DNA of 64,000 bases. Source: Polynucleobacter arcticus. GTDB taxonomy: Bacteria > Pseudomonadota > Gammaproteobacteria > Burkholderiales > Burkholderiaceae. Positions 55,701 to 63,746 of the stretch are shown one piece after another; the first letter of the stretch is position 1, and every line of letters starts with the position of its first letter. Both the position numbers and the translations under genes were made by a program. The notes under the pieces were generated by a model. That model did not search any database and was not told the origin of the DNA. It saw only the letters and a list, made by a program, of their open reading frames with translations. The stretch is from contig NZ_CP028940.1 in the NCBI RefSeq assembly GCF_013307205.1, forward strand, positions 608,647 through 672,646, written 5' to 3'.

Positions 55701-58700
55701 GGATTGATTACCGGCCACACTGATAATGCCGCTGTTATATAAAGAAACTGCACCACTTCTACCACCATCACCGCCAGCCCCACCAATCCCTACGCTAATA
55801 GTCGAACCCTTAGAATGGCCCAGTCCTTCACTAATACCGCCATTACCGCCTACGCCACCAATACTTTGCGCGAGGATACCGGTAGATTGAGATTGAGCGG
55901 TCGTAATAGCGTTGTAGTTATTGACAGTGACGGTATTGGCAGTGCCGCCCGATCCACTACCGCCGCCCAAAGACAGCTCCGCACTACCATCTTCGGCCAT
56001 TGAACCAGCATAAGTACTACCACCGTTACCGCCACTACCGCCAATGGATTGGGCAATGATGCCCAGTGACAACATTCCTTTGGTAACGATGATGGCGCTA
56101 TTGTTCACATTCACTGTGTTGGCTGAGCCACTACTTGAACCATAACCACCGACACTCACCGCAACAGATTTCGAGTCTGCAATAGAGGGACCAACAGCAA
56201 TACCACCATTACCGCCACTACCACCAATGGATTGGGCGACAATACCGGAAGATTGATCTCCAGTTGTGGAAATAGTGACACCAGAACCTGTGCTGACGTT
56301 AACAGCCCCTGCGGCACCACCAGCACGACCGTCACTGCCTATGTTCGCGGTTGCATTTACACTCTCTGAAGCAGTGCCCGAGAAACTAGAGCCTGCATTA
56401 CCACCGCCACCGCCAATCGATTGAGCCAAAATGCCAGTGGCCAATAGCCCGTTCGTACTAATCATGTAGTTTCCAGAAGCTGGGTTATTGACATTGACAG
56501 TAGTTGTATTAGCGTAACCAGCACTGCCACCGCTTCCAGATAAGGTAACCGTTGCTGCTATTGGATCTTCGGAAGCAGTTAAAGACACAGCTCCTGCGAT
56601 GGCATTGCCGCCTGCACCACCAGACCCACCAATGGATTGGGCAACAATACCGCCGGACTGATCACCATTTGCAGTAATACCTGCCGAGTTTGTGACTGTT
56701 ACTACATTAGCAGTAGCACCACCCCCGCCACTACCCCCAACACTGACAGCTAATGCGGCTGAACCGTCATCCTCCTCTGAATTGACTAAAAGTGATCCTG
56801 CGACAGCCATACCGCCGTTACCACCTGAGCCGCCAATACTTTGCGCAAGAATTGCTGATGACATAGCGCCATTGACAGCCAGTGCTACGCTATTCGTGAT
56901 ATTGATTACACCTGACGCGCCACCACCTCCACCGCTTCCACCCACGCTGCTGGTAAAACTAAAGTCGCCGGTAACAGAACCGCCAGCCGCTAAGCCGCCA
57001 TTACCACCATTACCACCAATGCTCTGAGCAATAATGGCTGAGGATAAGGGGCCTGTGGTACTAATAGCACCTAAACTTGCGTTCGTTACCGTGACATCAC
57101 CAGCACCACCGCCGCGCCCACCCGAACCAGCAAGGTTAAATCCAAGAGCCCCATTAGCACCAACGATTGCGCCAACAGAATAGCCACCGTGGCCACCGCT
57201 ACCGCCGATTGACTGAGCCAATATGCCAGGATTGTTACCTGCTGCAACCACTCCCGAATCACTGGCATTGACAAATGCGCTGGTGTTATTTGTTGTGATT
57301 GATCCATAATTGTCCACAGTCACCGTTTTAGCAGTACCGCCCGCAGCTCCAGCGCCACCAATAGACAGATCTGCTGAGATGCTAAGACTGAGACTGCCTG
57401 CGCCACTAAGCCCACCATTACCGCCACCTCCGGCAATCGCTTGCGCCAGAATTGCAGCGCCACCGCCGCCCTGAGTAAGTAAGCTACCTTTATTCGTAAG
57501 CGAAATGTCATAGGCGAATCCACCACTCGTACCAGCGCCACCAACACTCACGTCGCCACTAAATTCCATGCCGGCACTACCTGAAATGTCAAAACCCCCA
57601 TTACCGCCTCCGCCGCCAATGGATTGGGCTATCAGCGCGCTCGCTGCCGAACCCGAAGTAGTAATGGGGCCCTCGTTGGTCAAGGTAACCGGACCCCCGA
57701 CGCTTCCCCCTCCGCCACTCCCTCCTACACTGAGGGCTAAACTGGCAACGCCACCGCCTGAAAGCGCAATGCTGGCACCACCACTACCACCACCACCACC
57801 AATAGTCTGCGCTAAGATACCGTGTGACCTTGCACCAGTGGTAGTAATTGAGCTGTGATCCCACACACCGCTATTACTTTGATTCTCAACCGTTACCCTG
57901 TCGCTGTCACCGCCCGAGCCGCCGGTACCGCCGATACTCAAAGATGCTGAATAGGAGCCGCTATAGCTACCAGAAACAGCCACTCCACCGACGCCGCCGC
58001 CACCGCCCGTCGAGTTGGCAATTAAACCAGGGGAATCACTTCCAGAAGTAGAAATATTGACGCCGGCAGTTGCAGCATAAACATTGCCACCGCCACCGCC
58101 ATTACCTCCTGAACCACCAAAAGCGGTAGACAGTGATGCTTCGCCGCCGGAGGCAATTTGAATTGCATAACCGCCGTTACCGCCGCCGCCGCCCAAAGAT
58201 TGGGCAAGTATGCCGGGCGAGCCTACGCCTGAGGTAGTAATCAGCGCGCCAGGTGCTGGACTCCCCGCAGTGAAATAAATAGTACCGCCAGTCGCTGAAG
58301 CGCCCCCTGATTGCGTTGGCGTGTTGTAGCAAGGGAGTACATACGATACGTTAGTAGAAGATGTGCAGTTAACCCCAACCGGGCCGCCGCTACCACCCGT
58401 GCCACCCTGACTACCCGCACTGGCTCCAAAACTAATGATAGCTGCGCCCGATGTCGACATTGCGCCGCCGCCAGAACCGCCGCCACTGCCAATCGATTGT
58501 GCCAAGATGCCTGCAGAATTGGGTTCGGTCGTCGTGATGCTATTGCTGTTAGCAACCACAATTTCACTACCGCTACCTCCACTACCTCCAGACCCGCCTA
58601 CTGCCACAGTAAACGAAACAACGGATAAAAAACTAGAGATGCCCATCCCTCCGACACCGCCACCGCCTCCAACGGATTGAGCAAGAATACCGAATGCACC

Positions 58701-59978
58701 ACCATTGGTGCTTGCAGTATTTGATAAGCCGTAACCCGTATTAATCCTGCCGGTGTTATTGACAGACACTGCTGCGCCATCGCCACCACCGCCACCAGTA
58801 CCGCCGATGGCAACAATGCCTTGAGCCATGCCTCCACTGCCACCGCCGCCACCAATACTTTGCGCATAAAGCCCCATAGATGATGCGCCGGTTAAAGTGA
58901 TGTCACCTAAATTTGAGAGTGTGATCGACCCACCTGTGGCTGCCTGTCCACCATTTGCTCCTAAAGAAATCAATCCTGCTGAAGCTCCAGCAGAGCCCCC
59001 AGACCCACCTACCGATTGGGCATTAATGCCGAAGCCGCCGACCATTGCGCTTGTTAGAGTTCCCTGATTGCTAACAGAAATCGAGTCGGCGGAGGCGCCA
59101 TTTCCACCGTTACCGCCACCGCCTCCACCAAAAATACCGCCTGCAGAATCGCCGCCGCCGCCGCCTGTGCCACCCATACTTTGAGCAAAAATGGGAATTG
59201 ATAAAGCGGATTGAATGTTTCCAGAGTTAGCAACCGTCACAGTGCCACCCACGCCTCCATAACCGCCTCCGCCACCAGCGCCAGGTGCAATGACACCGGT
59301 AGTGTTACCACCTCGACCGCCATTGCCCCCATAACTCTGGGCAAAAATTCCGTAACTGCCAGCCGTATTTCCCGCTACGAATGAAGTGGTATTTGATACA
59401 TACACTGCACCGCCAGATGCGCCATCACCCCCGACACCCGCATCACCATTCTGATTATTTCTGCCACCATCTCCGCCATTGCCTCCGCCAGAAACTGCAT
59501 AAATTCCAGTAGAAGAGAGAGTTGTAGATGAAACAGCGCCGTTGACAAACCAAGCGTTAACCGGGGCAGCAGTACCACCAAGAACGCCGTTTGCAGCGTG
59601 GTATCCGTAACAATTTGCATCCGTATTGGCACCGCCATCTCCACCCCGACCACCTGTGGCCAAAGCATAAACTCCAGTACCGTAACCACTAGAGGCCAAA
59701 TTACCTTGATACACGTCGAGCGGGTTTGGTGATCCGGTAGAACCATAAAAGCCATTACCGGCTTGGCAACTAGTACCATTCATCTTGTTGCCCTGTTGCC
59801 CATTAGCCCCAATCGAGGTTCCAGAACCCATGTACGGCGTATTGGTAGTTGGTGCCACCGGTTGCGCAAACACATTCGAAGCGCTCAGTACTAAACCAAA
59901 AAAGGCAGTAGAAACAATGCCTGATTTCAATACCTTTAACTCCCGATTTTCTTGTAAGGATTTCAATACATTTTTCAT
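49716..59978 (-). CDS. Giant Gly-rich autotransporter adhesin (about 3420 aa)
   Basis: A long signal peptide (LKSGIVSTAFFGLVLSASNVFAQ) is followed by an immense passenger. About 38 units, by eye, end in a motif like IxAQSIGGGGGNGG, spaced by roughly 40-100 residues. A C-terminal barrel of about 290 residues starts near DARTWITPFGG and ends with an aromatic residue (AMYSW). The ATG at 59978 is chosen to give a normal signal peptide. A start at 60080 would add 34 residues. The unit is a beta-helix-like coil rich in Gly/Ser/Thr/Asn. It probably forms a surface adhesin or biofilm fibre. The gene is one unbroken frame and is GC-richer than its neighbours. Confidence 0.88.
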   Translation of the reverse strand: MKNVLKSLQENRELKVLKSGIVSTAFFGLVLSASNVFAQPVAPTTNTPYMGSGTSIGANGQQGNKMNGTSCQAGNGFYGSTGSPNPLDVYQGNLASSGYGTGVYALATGGRGGDGGANTDANCYGYHAANGVLGGTAAPVNAWFVNGAVSSTTLSSTGIYAVSGGGNGGDGGRNNQNGDAGVGGDGASGGAVYVSNTTSFVAGNTAGSYGIFAQSYGGNGGRGGNTTGVIAPGAGGGGGYGGVGGTVTVANSGNIQSALSIPIFAQSMGGTGGGGGDSAGGIFGGGGGGNGGNGASADSISVSNQGTLTSAMVGGFGINAQSVGGSGGSAGASAGLISLGANGGQAATGGSITLSNLGDITLTGASSMGLYAQSIGGGGGSGGMAQGIVAIGGTGGGGGDGAAVSVNNTGRINTGYGLSNTASTNGGAFGILAQSVGGGGGVGGMGISSFLSVVSFTVAVGGSGGSGGSGSEIVVANSNSITTTEPNSAGILAQSIGSGGGSGGGAMSTSGAAIISFGASAGSQGGTGGSGGPVGVNCTSSTNVSYVLPCYNTPTQSGGASATGGTIYFTAGSPAPGALITTSGVGSPGILAQSLGGGGGNGGYAIQIASGGEASLSTAFGGSGGNGGGGGNVYAATAGVNISTSGSDSPGLIANSTGGGGGVGGVAVSGSYSGSYSASLSIGGTGGSGGDSDRVTVENQSNSGVWDHSSITTTGARSHGILAQTIGGGGGSGGASIALSGGGVASLALSVGGSGGGGSVGGPVTLTNEGPITTSGSAASALIAQSIGGGGGNGGFDISGSAGMEFSGDVSVGGAGTSGGFAYDISLTNKGSLLTQGGGGAAILAQAIAGGGGNGGLSGAGSLSLSISADLSIGGAGAAGGTAKTVTVDNYGSITTNNTSAFVNASDSGVVAAGNNPGILAQSIGGSGGHGGYSVGAIVGANGALGFNLAGSGGRGGGAGDVTVTNASLGAISTTGPLSSAIIAQSIGGNGGNGGLAAGGSVTGDFSFTSSVGGSGGGGGASGVINITNSVALAVNGAMSSAILAQSIGGSGGNGGMAVAGSLLVNSEEDDGSAALAVSVGGSGGGGATANVVTVTNSAGITANGDQSGGIVAQSIGGSGGAGGNAIAGAVSLTASEDPIAATVTLSGSGGSAGYANTTTVNVNNPASGNYMISTNGLLATGILAQSIGGGGGNAGSSFSGTASESVNATANIGSDGRAGGAAGAVNVSTGSGVTISTTGDQSSGIVAQSIGGSGGNGGIAVGPSIADSKSVAVSVGGYGSSSGSANTVNVNNSAIIVTKGMLSLGIIAQSIGGSGGNGGSTYAGSMAEDGSAELSLGGGSGSGGTANTVTVNNYNAITTAQSQSTGILAQSIGGVGGNGGISEGLGHSKGSTISVGIGGAGGDGGRSGAVSLYNSGIISVAGNQSLGLVAQSIGGSGGNGGTAVNEGASVWGGAVAINVGATGGAGGTASGVEINTLQNITTNGLNGIGILGQSIGGAGGNGSNSISFAVGGQEWTGNESTFDLTVGGSGAYNGTSQGVTITQTGNISTANPNSSTTGVTNDQAAGIVAQSIGGNGGNGGNAISNAIASQGSISLSIGGQGAYGANSNGVVNVYSNQNQSTGSITTDGMSAPAILAQSIGGGGGNGGLTQSNTTSNNYGVGFSLGGWGGNGGNANQVNVYSGGTLTTTGQQSTAIIAQSIGGGGGNGGVATTQVSTSPGSNTNGLTSVVGAQINGLTGVGSQAATYLATNLVQTNTSSSSSSNSTPQPTTSDTAPDSGVSTSMAVGGFGGNSGTGNAVTVASSSIINTSGAQANGITAQSIGGGGGIGGSSTSGADGGKYSAALSVGGFGGAGGTASTVAVTNSGSIMTAGDLASGIFAQSVGGGGGSGSSSSTSSTSNAGGAAAVSLVLGGWGGTGGSSGTAGVADVGVGVTNTDTIVTQGINSNGIFAQSVGGGGGNGGSSSTSSTVAAAPTSSGSSSAGAGGSSTPTTSNTANSSVAGNSASGQNSSQAGSDNGTAVGLTVGGYGVSGGFANNVSVTNSGVIQTGYASTAALSSQRLALGLSDNSAAIFAQSVGGGGGSGGSATSNADGSKTSVSLALGGNAGTSGDAGTVTVNNTGNLQTYGNNSSSIFAQSVGGGGGNSVSSASTSGTGGSNAVAFGLGGSDANAGFGNAVTVNSSQAGSLITTYGALSHGIFAQSVGGGGGNASAVNNSAIATTSSISDNGTSNSSTAGAGGASSQANSGVSIAASLGGSGGSGGDAGVASVTNASQITTSGIGSYGIFAQSVGGGGGNSGSSTTQSNGGAYSAAFALGMGGGGAGSGNQVTISSSNSVSTAGDNAFGIFAQSVGGGGGNAGSTSSTSSTNSGSTSVSIFLGGEGGASGNGNTVTVSVTGASTVLQTSGKNAIAILAQSVGGGGGSASSVIQASSVESRSATFSLGGGGAGGTSGNGGTTNLTNAAQVITSGDNAVGIFGQSVGGGGGIGSVAQTTTNSTHLTANFSLGGGNQSGSTANGVSGNGGAVSITNTNSVSTSGSNSIGIFGQSIGGGGGYVVATSSGGSINLNQSSLGGNNGAVGNGGAVNITQSGGGVTTSGSGSVGIVAQSVGGGGGYVSIVSKNANASINNEDNLAIGAVPSGSSNGNGGAVTVTNNSSIATRGLNAVGILAQSVGGGGGVFVTSGQLSFGYDVSPTYNAGKGYGGAVTVNVNAPISTSGKNAFGVLAESVGGGGGTDMENGSVGHGGGTGTGDGGVVKVNVNASITVSGTGAKAVYASTVNGTADPFITIAPGSVVSASGGGTAIAINGANNQLVNYGSILVGDALADKAVEILSPGVNDFQNHGTIAGRITNPTAANVSFINHERARFTSVGGLGFMGGNTFTNKGYFISHSGSENTASIQRFVGTFNQTSTGILGINLDHNAGLSDLVMLEESGTFNLAGKAQANFLNAGLIKPGTTAQTETIRANSAFSTLAIDDAFTIDSTAIMDISLIKSPTNLQLVSTANFTPAGLSSFASQVGNAIGLNQTAGSNGFFQAATAQLVTLPTVGDLEQGYNQLAGSAIQAMPQANYQAVTRAVGTVSDRMNSWRVGDSFIATTKNPRAMMTGLGLANTPVAPQIATGTLPADGENLPSIQGNPRDARTWITPFGGTSNSNNLAYQVYGGSIGIEAESNDGKFIGGAALTVSQSNYTYSSASTPATPGSATNYGASFYFGARHESAYLSAIGYLGGSSGSFNRQLQALNFNTSSGVNVHSNILSARVEAGYNLLPNPEGKRTLQVTPFVAIAPTQIRQNGANEYFSGLGSGFYYGSNINTAVPVSLGTEISGDMQLSNKEVLRPFLRVSWVHDLMSPSTMAAAYNPNYGPTLYSNGTPSMGNMVVIKGGAKYNLGNKISAYATLDLEQGNGAYSFRGIGGSLGAMYSW

Positions 59979-60110
59979 ATATGAGCTCAAGCGAAACGAG
60001 AGCCGGCCCATCTCTGGATGAAATACAAAGATGGGTCTTCTCAACGATGCAAAAATATTGCTAATAGGGTAATTACTCAAAAGGCTCTAAGAAAGTATTT
60101 GAAGATTCAG

Positions 60111-61352
60111 TTAACGACGAATTGGGGAAGTCGGGGAGGCCACATTTTGATAGAGGAAGCCCTCTTTCATAAAAGGATTCGTACCAAAATCTCCCGGTGG
60201 CGTGTTCGGCGGATTGTCAGGCCCAAGCGCCTGGTTGTAATTCACCTTGCCTCTAAAGCAACCGACTGAGTGTGGATACTCTCTATTGAGTACGTAGTGA
60301 TAAGTGAGTTTCTTTGTGAATCCGCCGCGTCCATCAGGAATGTCGAGTTCGGATTCTCTTCCATGACAAATATCTAAATCTGCATTGGTCCATTCCTTAC
60401 CATCAGGTCCGCGTGGACCAGTGATTGGAAAGCCATCTAATGCAAATCCATAAACAGGAGACTGCTTACCAGATGTACCCTGGTCAAAGCATTTCCAAGA
60501 ATAGCTATGGTAGTGATATTGCTGGTTGTAAGGATGACCGTAACACTTGTCATTTGGTAAAGCATTTAGAGGGTTGTAGTAATTTCCGCTAGCGTCATTT
60601 GCTTTTTCTACATGCCATGCTGCGCCAGTTAGCGTAATACCCACAATTAAAGAATTGATTGGGTATGCCCCGCTCACTACAGGATTTAAGGGAATACGCC
60701 CCTCCAACGGGTAAGGAGAAATTCCAATCGCAGCAGCATTGACATATCCTGTTGGCGGCTGGCCTGTGGCTGGAGTAGTACCAGCAGGGTTCACACCGCC
60801 AGGTAAGGCCGCATAGTAAGAATAGGCAGGATCATTAGGCTGGACTGGATAATTTCCCATCGGAGTGGTGGGCAATCCGTTACCAATAAATAGTCGAGTG
60901 CCCTGACCAGGAAACCCAACAACATCTAGCGCTGGATTGGTGGACATCTGAAAAACGCTACCTTCTGAAGAAAATGCAGTTGCACTATTTTCCCCTTGAA
61001 CAAAAGGAATTTGTGAAAGCGTAATGATGTTTGTACTGGTATTCGTATACGGTGTAGCTAGCTGGCTTAGGGTTGTCGGCATCTGGGCCACACCGGCAAA
61101 AATAAAATCAATGCATTGAGCATTTCTTTGGCAAATGACATTACTTACTCCGTTAACACTTGTCACTAAAGTAGTAATTTCTGTCGATGCAGATGAAGAT
61201 GTAGATGAGCTATCTGAACCACCCCCTCCACAGGATGCTAATATTGCTGCGGACCCAATGGATAAGCTAAACACTAAACCTGTTGTGGTAAATACTTTAG
61301 AGCGCGCTATCTTGCATGCCTCTTTAAGTGGTGCGATTGTCTTGAATTTCAT
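60111..61352 (-). CDS. YHYH-domain lipoprotein, copy 2
   Basis: AGGAG lies seven bases before the ATG at 61352, and the resulting start MKFKTIAPLKEACK matches the start of copy 1. The lipobox (ASCGGGGSD) and YHYH motifs (NQQYHYHSYSWKCFDQG, GFALDGFPITGPRG, HSVGCFRGK) are the same. It differs from copy 1 mainly in short loops. It is close to the autotransporter gene (30 bases after its outermost start) and may be its partner. Confidence 0.85.
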   Translation of the reverse strand: MKFKTIAPLKEACKIARSKVFTTTGLVFSLSIGSAAILASCGGGGSDSSSTSSSASTEITTLVTSVNGVSNVICQRNAQCIDFIFAGVAQMPTTLSQLATPYTNTSTNIITLSQIPFVQGENSATAFSSEGSVFQMSTNPALDVVGFPGQGTRLFIGNGLPTTPMGNYPVQPNDPAYSYYAALPGGVNPAGTTPATGQPPTGYVNAAAIGISPYPLEGRIPLNPVVSGAYPINSLIVGITLTGAAWHVEKANDASGNYYNPLNALPNDKCYGHPYNQQYHYHSYSWKCFDQGTSGKQSPVYGFALDGFPITGPRGPDGKEWTNADLDICHGRESELDIPDGRGGFTKKLTYHYVLNREYPHSVGCFRGKVNYNQALGPDNPPNTPPGDFGTNPFMKEGFLYQNVASPTSPIRR

Positions 61353-61626
61353 TTTCACTCCTAGTGCATTCATTTCTATTCGTTAAACCCATCGACCATC
61401 TAGATAGATCACGATTGCTTTTTAAATTCGTAACAAATTTAGCATCTAGGGCTGGCAAATCGGCTCAGCAATATGTTCACATCTCAGTAAGCAATATCCA
61501 GCCGTAGACCCCTATACATATTGGGTTTACTGGACTACCACTAGGATAATTTTTTTGCGTTCCCTTTTTGCATTTCAAAAGGGTTGAAATGAATAGGCTG
61601 TATCGTGTTTTTCCGTGTTAAATTGA

Positions 61627-61693
61627 GTCTGTCGGCGTTAAAACAGCTCTTTTAATCCGTTGGTCGCGAGTTCGAATCTCGCCCGACCCACCA
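61627..61693 (+). repeat. tRNA-Lys 3'-half repeat without insertion, copy 5
   Basis: GTTAAAACAGCTCTTTTAATCC to TCTCGCCCGACCCACCA has an uninterrupted T loop (GTTCGAATC), so it is the least altered 3' half. It still lacks a proper D arm. A terminator (AAGCCTCGCTTCTGCGGGGC then T-run) follows at 61703-61726. Confidence 0.75.
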
Positions 61694-61702
61694 AGCATTA
61701 CT

Positions 61703-61726
61703 AAGCCTCGCTTCTGCGGGGCTTTT
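61703..61726 (+). terminator. Terminator after tRNA-Lys repeat, copy 5
   Basis: AAGCCTCGC-TTCT-GCGGGGCTT is followed by TTTTT. It is like the hairpin at 28252. Confidence 0.75.
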
Positions 61727-61823
61727 TTATTGCTTACAGTTCCGTCAAAAATAACTCTTAAAGGCATGCTTTAGGGTCATTTATTAGTTATGAAATCAAT
61801 CCTAAATCTACTAAAATGACTAA

Positions 61824-62021
61824 ATGCCAGTAAAGCTTGCCACTCAACAACATTTTCGCCAATACATTGCTTCCAACGCTATGGCCTCCGCTCGCATCGA
61901 AGGTATTACCCTGACTGAGCAGTTTCAGAAAAGCCTAGCTGATTATGTGTCTGACAAAAAGAGCATTGCAGAACTGATAAAAGAAGCTAAGCAACGTTAT
62001 GCTATAAATCCAGTCAGATGA
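61824..62021 (+). CDS. VbhA-like antitoxin (65 aa)
   Basis: The 65-residue helical protein has the antitoxin VbhA-type pattern (ASARIEGITLTEQFQKSLADYVSDKKSIAELIKEAKQRY). Its stop overlaps the ATG of the toxin gene (ATGA), so they are coupled. VbhA-type antitoxins usually pair with Fic toxins, but here the partner is a zeta-like kinase. Confidence 0.7.
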   Translation: MPVKLATQQHFRQYIASNAMASARIEGITLTEQFQKSLADYVSDKKSIAELIKEAKQRYAINPVR

Positions 62022-62536
62022 CACCTGCAATGAGTAAAAAAATTATTATTATTGCCGGGCCTAATGGGGCCGGTAAAACAACTTTTGCCAAGAACTTTTT
62101 GCCCAAAGAGGCGCTTACATTTCGCTTTATCAATGCCGATCTGATTGCTGCTGGTTTGGCTCCATTTAATCCTGAATCTGTTTCATTTAAAGCTGCGCGC
62201 TTAATGCTAAATGAGTTAGACGAATACACCAAAGCTGGTGAGAGCTTTGCCTTTGAAACAACTTTATCCGGAACCCATTACCTTCAACGTATTGAGGAGT
62301 GGAAAGATTTGGGCTATGCCATAAAGCTCTGGTTTATTGCACTAAGCTCCCCTGAATTAGCCATTTCTCGTGTAGCAGAGCGTGTGGCTCAAGGAGGACA
62401 CAATATTCCTGAAGAGGTTATTCGTAGGCGTTACAAAGCGGGATTGGATAATCTATCTAAATATCAAAAAGTTGTAAAATCATGGGTATTGTTAAATGGT
62501 GACAAAACACCACCCGAACAAATAAATCAAGGTTAG
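62018..62536 (+). CDS. Zeta-toxin-like P-loop kinase
   Basis: The 172-residue protein has Walker A AGPNGAGKTTFA (residues 13-24), the substrate region FINADLIAAGLAPF and FETTLSG. A lid-like region (RRRYKAGLDNL) follows. These match the zeta/PezT-like kinase family, which phosphorylates UDP-GlcNAc or related sugars in known toxins. It follows the VbhA-like antitoxin by a four-base overlap and precedes a 65-residue conserved protein. Confidence 0.8.
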   Translation: MTPAMSKKIIIIAGPNGAGKTTFAKNFLPKEALTFRFINADLIAAGLAPFNPESVSFKAARLMLNELDEYTKAGESFAFETTLSGTHYLQRIEEWKDLGYAIKLWFIALSSPELAISRVAERVAQGGHNIPEEVIRRRYKAGLDNLSKYQKVVKSWVLLNGDKTPPEQINQG

Positions 62537-62538
62537 CC

Positions 62539-62736
62539 ATGACTATTCCGAACAAGGACATTCGCAATTCTCTGGATCCCGATATCGCCGGATCCTACTA
62601 TGCCATGCAACGAGCGGGTCAAGCAGCAATCGACTTAGCAATCCAGACTAATACAGCAATCGTAACTACTGTTGATGGCAAGATTGTTCGGATCACAGCT
62701 GCTGAGCTGATTAAACAGCGCCAACTCAGCGCCTGA
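62539..62736 (+). CDS. Third gene of the toxin-antitoxin module (65 aa)
   Basis: The product has an amphipathic N-terminal half and a hydrophobic/charged end (TNTAIVTTVDGKIVRITAAELIKQRQLSA). The gene starts two bases after the toxin stop, so it is co-transcribed. I associate small proteins of this type with zeta-like toxin genes. The function is unknown. Confidence 0.6.
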   Translation: MTIPNKDIRNSLDPDIAGSYYAMQRAGQAAIDLAIQTNTAIVTTVDGKIVRITAAELIKQRQLSA

Positions 62737-62737
62737 G

Positions 62738-62798
62738 AACCGTTGGTCGCGAGTTCGAAAACGTAGTTTCGGCGAAGCCAATTTTGCCCGACCCACCA
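62738..62798 (+). repeat. tRNA-Lys repeat with 22-nt T-loop insertion, copy 6
   Basis: AACCGTTGGTCGCGAGTTCG followed by the insertion and CCCGACCCACCA. It begins one base after the stop of the toxin-antitoxin module. Confidence 0.75.
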
Positions 62799-62967
62799 AG
62801 CGGCAAATGAGTCCGCTGATCTCTCACTATAGTGAGGGGCTAACAATCCCTCAGTCTTTGAATAGCCCCAACACCCTAAAGCAGACAGATCCGCATTTCT
62901 ACATTAAAGTTGGATTAGGAACGACCCCATTGATCACAACACCAACAAGAATAAGGTGGCACTGCCG

Positions 62968-63600
62968 ATGTCTAATCTTCACAATCTTTTGGATAAATTT
63001 AAGCTGATTTCCCAAAAAAATATTACCCATTATGACCAGAATGCCGTTTCTTATGATGAGGGCACGCAAGGTCATGATGTCAGTCAAAATATCCACGCCC
63101 TACTAAGAGCCATCCAAACTGAGCCGCCTTTTCAGATTCTTGATTTTGGATGTGGCCCGGGAAGAGACATGCAGACCTTGACTAAGCTTGGTCATATCGT
63201 TACCGGTCTTGAAGGAAGCCAACAAGCCGCTCAAATAGCCAGAACGAAAAGTGGTTGTGAAGTAATGGTGCAAGACTTTTTCAACTTAAATTTGCCAGAG
63301 AATACCTTTGATGGCATTTTTGCTAATGCTTCACTATTCCATGTACCCAATCATCTGTTACCCAAAGTACTGGGTGATTTACGGGCTTCTTTAAAACCCA
63401 ATGGCATTCTGTTTAGCTCAAACCCTAGAGGGAATAACCAAGAAAGTTGGTACGGAGATCGCTTTGGTTCGTATCACGATCTAGAAGGCTGGAGATCTTT
63501 TATGACAAATGCAAAATTTACCGAAGTTGAACACTACTATCGACCCAGCGGAGTGCCATTTGAACAACAGCCCTGGTTAGCGAGTGTTTGGAGAAAATAA
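62968..63600 (+). CDS. SAM-dependent methyltransferase
   Basis: The class I methyltransferase has motif I LDFGCGPGRDM, motif II VTGLEGS and motif IV FDGIFANASLFHVP. The ATG at 62968 is preceded by AAGG, and a GTG at 62956 is the outer limit. Total length is about 210 residues. The substrate is unknown. It may act on a small molecule, as in UbiE/COQ5-like or tellurite-resistance enzymes. Confidence 0.82.
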   Translation: MSNLHNLLDKFKLISQKNITHYDQNAVSYDEGTQGHDVSQNIHALLRAIQTEPPFQILDFGCGPGRDMQTLTKLGHIVTGLEGSQQAAQIARTKSGCEVMVQDFFNLNLPENTFDGIFANASLFHVPNHLLPKVLGDLRASLKPNGILFSSNPRGNNQESWYGDRFGSYHDLEGWRSFMTNAKFTEVEHYYRPSGVPFEQQPWLASVWRK

Positions 63601-63650
63601 TACTCAAAGCATGAATGGTAGGACAGGACGGAATCGAGCTGCGGATGTAA

Positions 63651-63680
63651 TGGTTTGTAATGGTTTGTAATGGTTTGTAG
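63651..63680 (+). repeat. 10-bp tandem repeat (three copies)
   Basis: TGGTTTGTAA occurs three times in a row (third copy TGGTTTGTAG) between the methyltransferase and the terminator. A partial unit (GATGTAA) lies before it. Confidence 0.7.
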
Positions 63681-63701
63681 CCCCGATTGGACCGGCACAA
63701 A

Positions 63702-63726
63702 AAAAGACGCCGAAGCGCCTTTTTTA
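63702..63726. terminator. Bidirectional terminator
   Basis: AGACGC-CGAA-GCGCCT is flanked by A-runs on the left and T-runs on the right. It can serve the methyltransferase gene (+) and the fasciclin gene (-). Confidence 0.75.
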
Positions 63727-63746
63727 TTTACGTCAACATCTTAGTA

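Noticed and set aside
49716..59978. Short recurring DNA motifs that look like a CRISPR array
   Set aside because: The repeats are in frame with Gly-rich protein units and differ in length and spacing; no spacers of constant size and no Cas genes.
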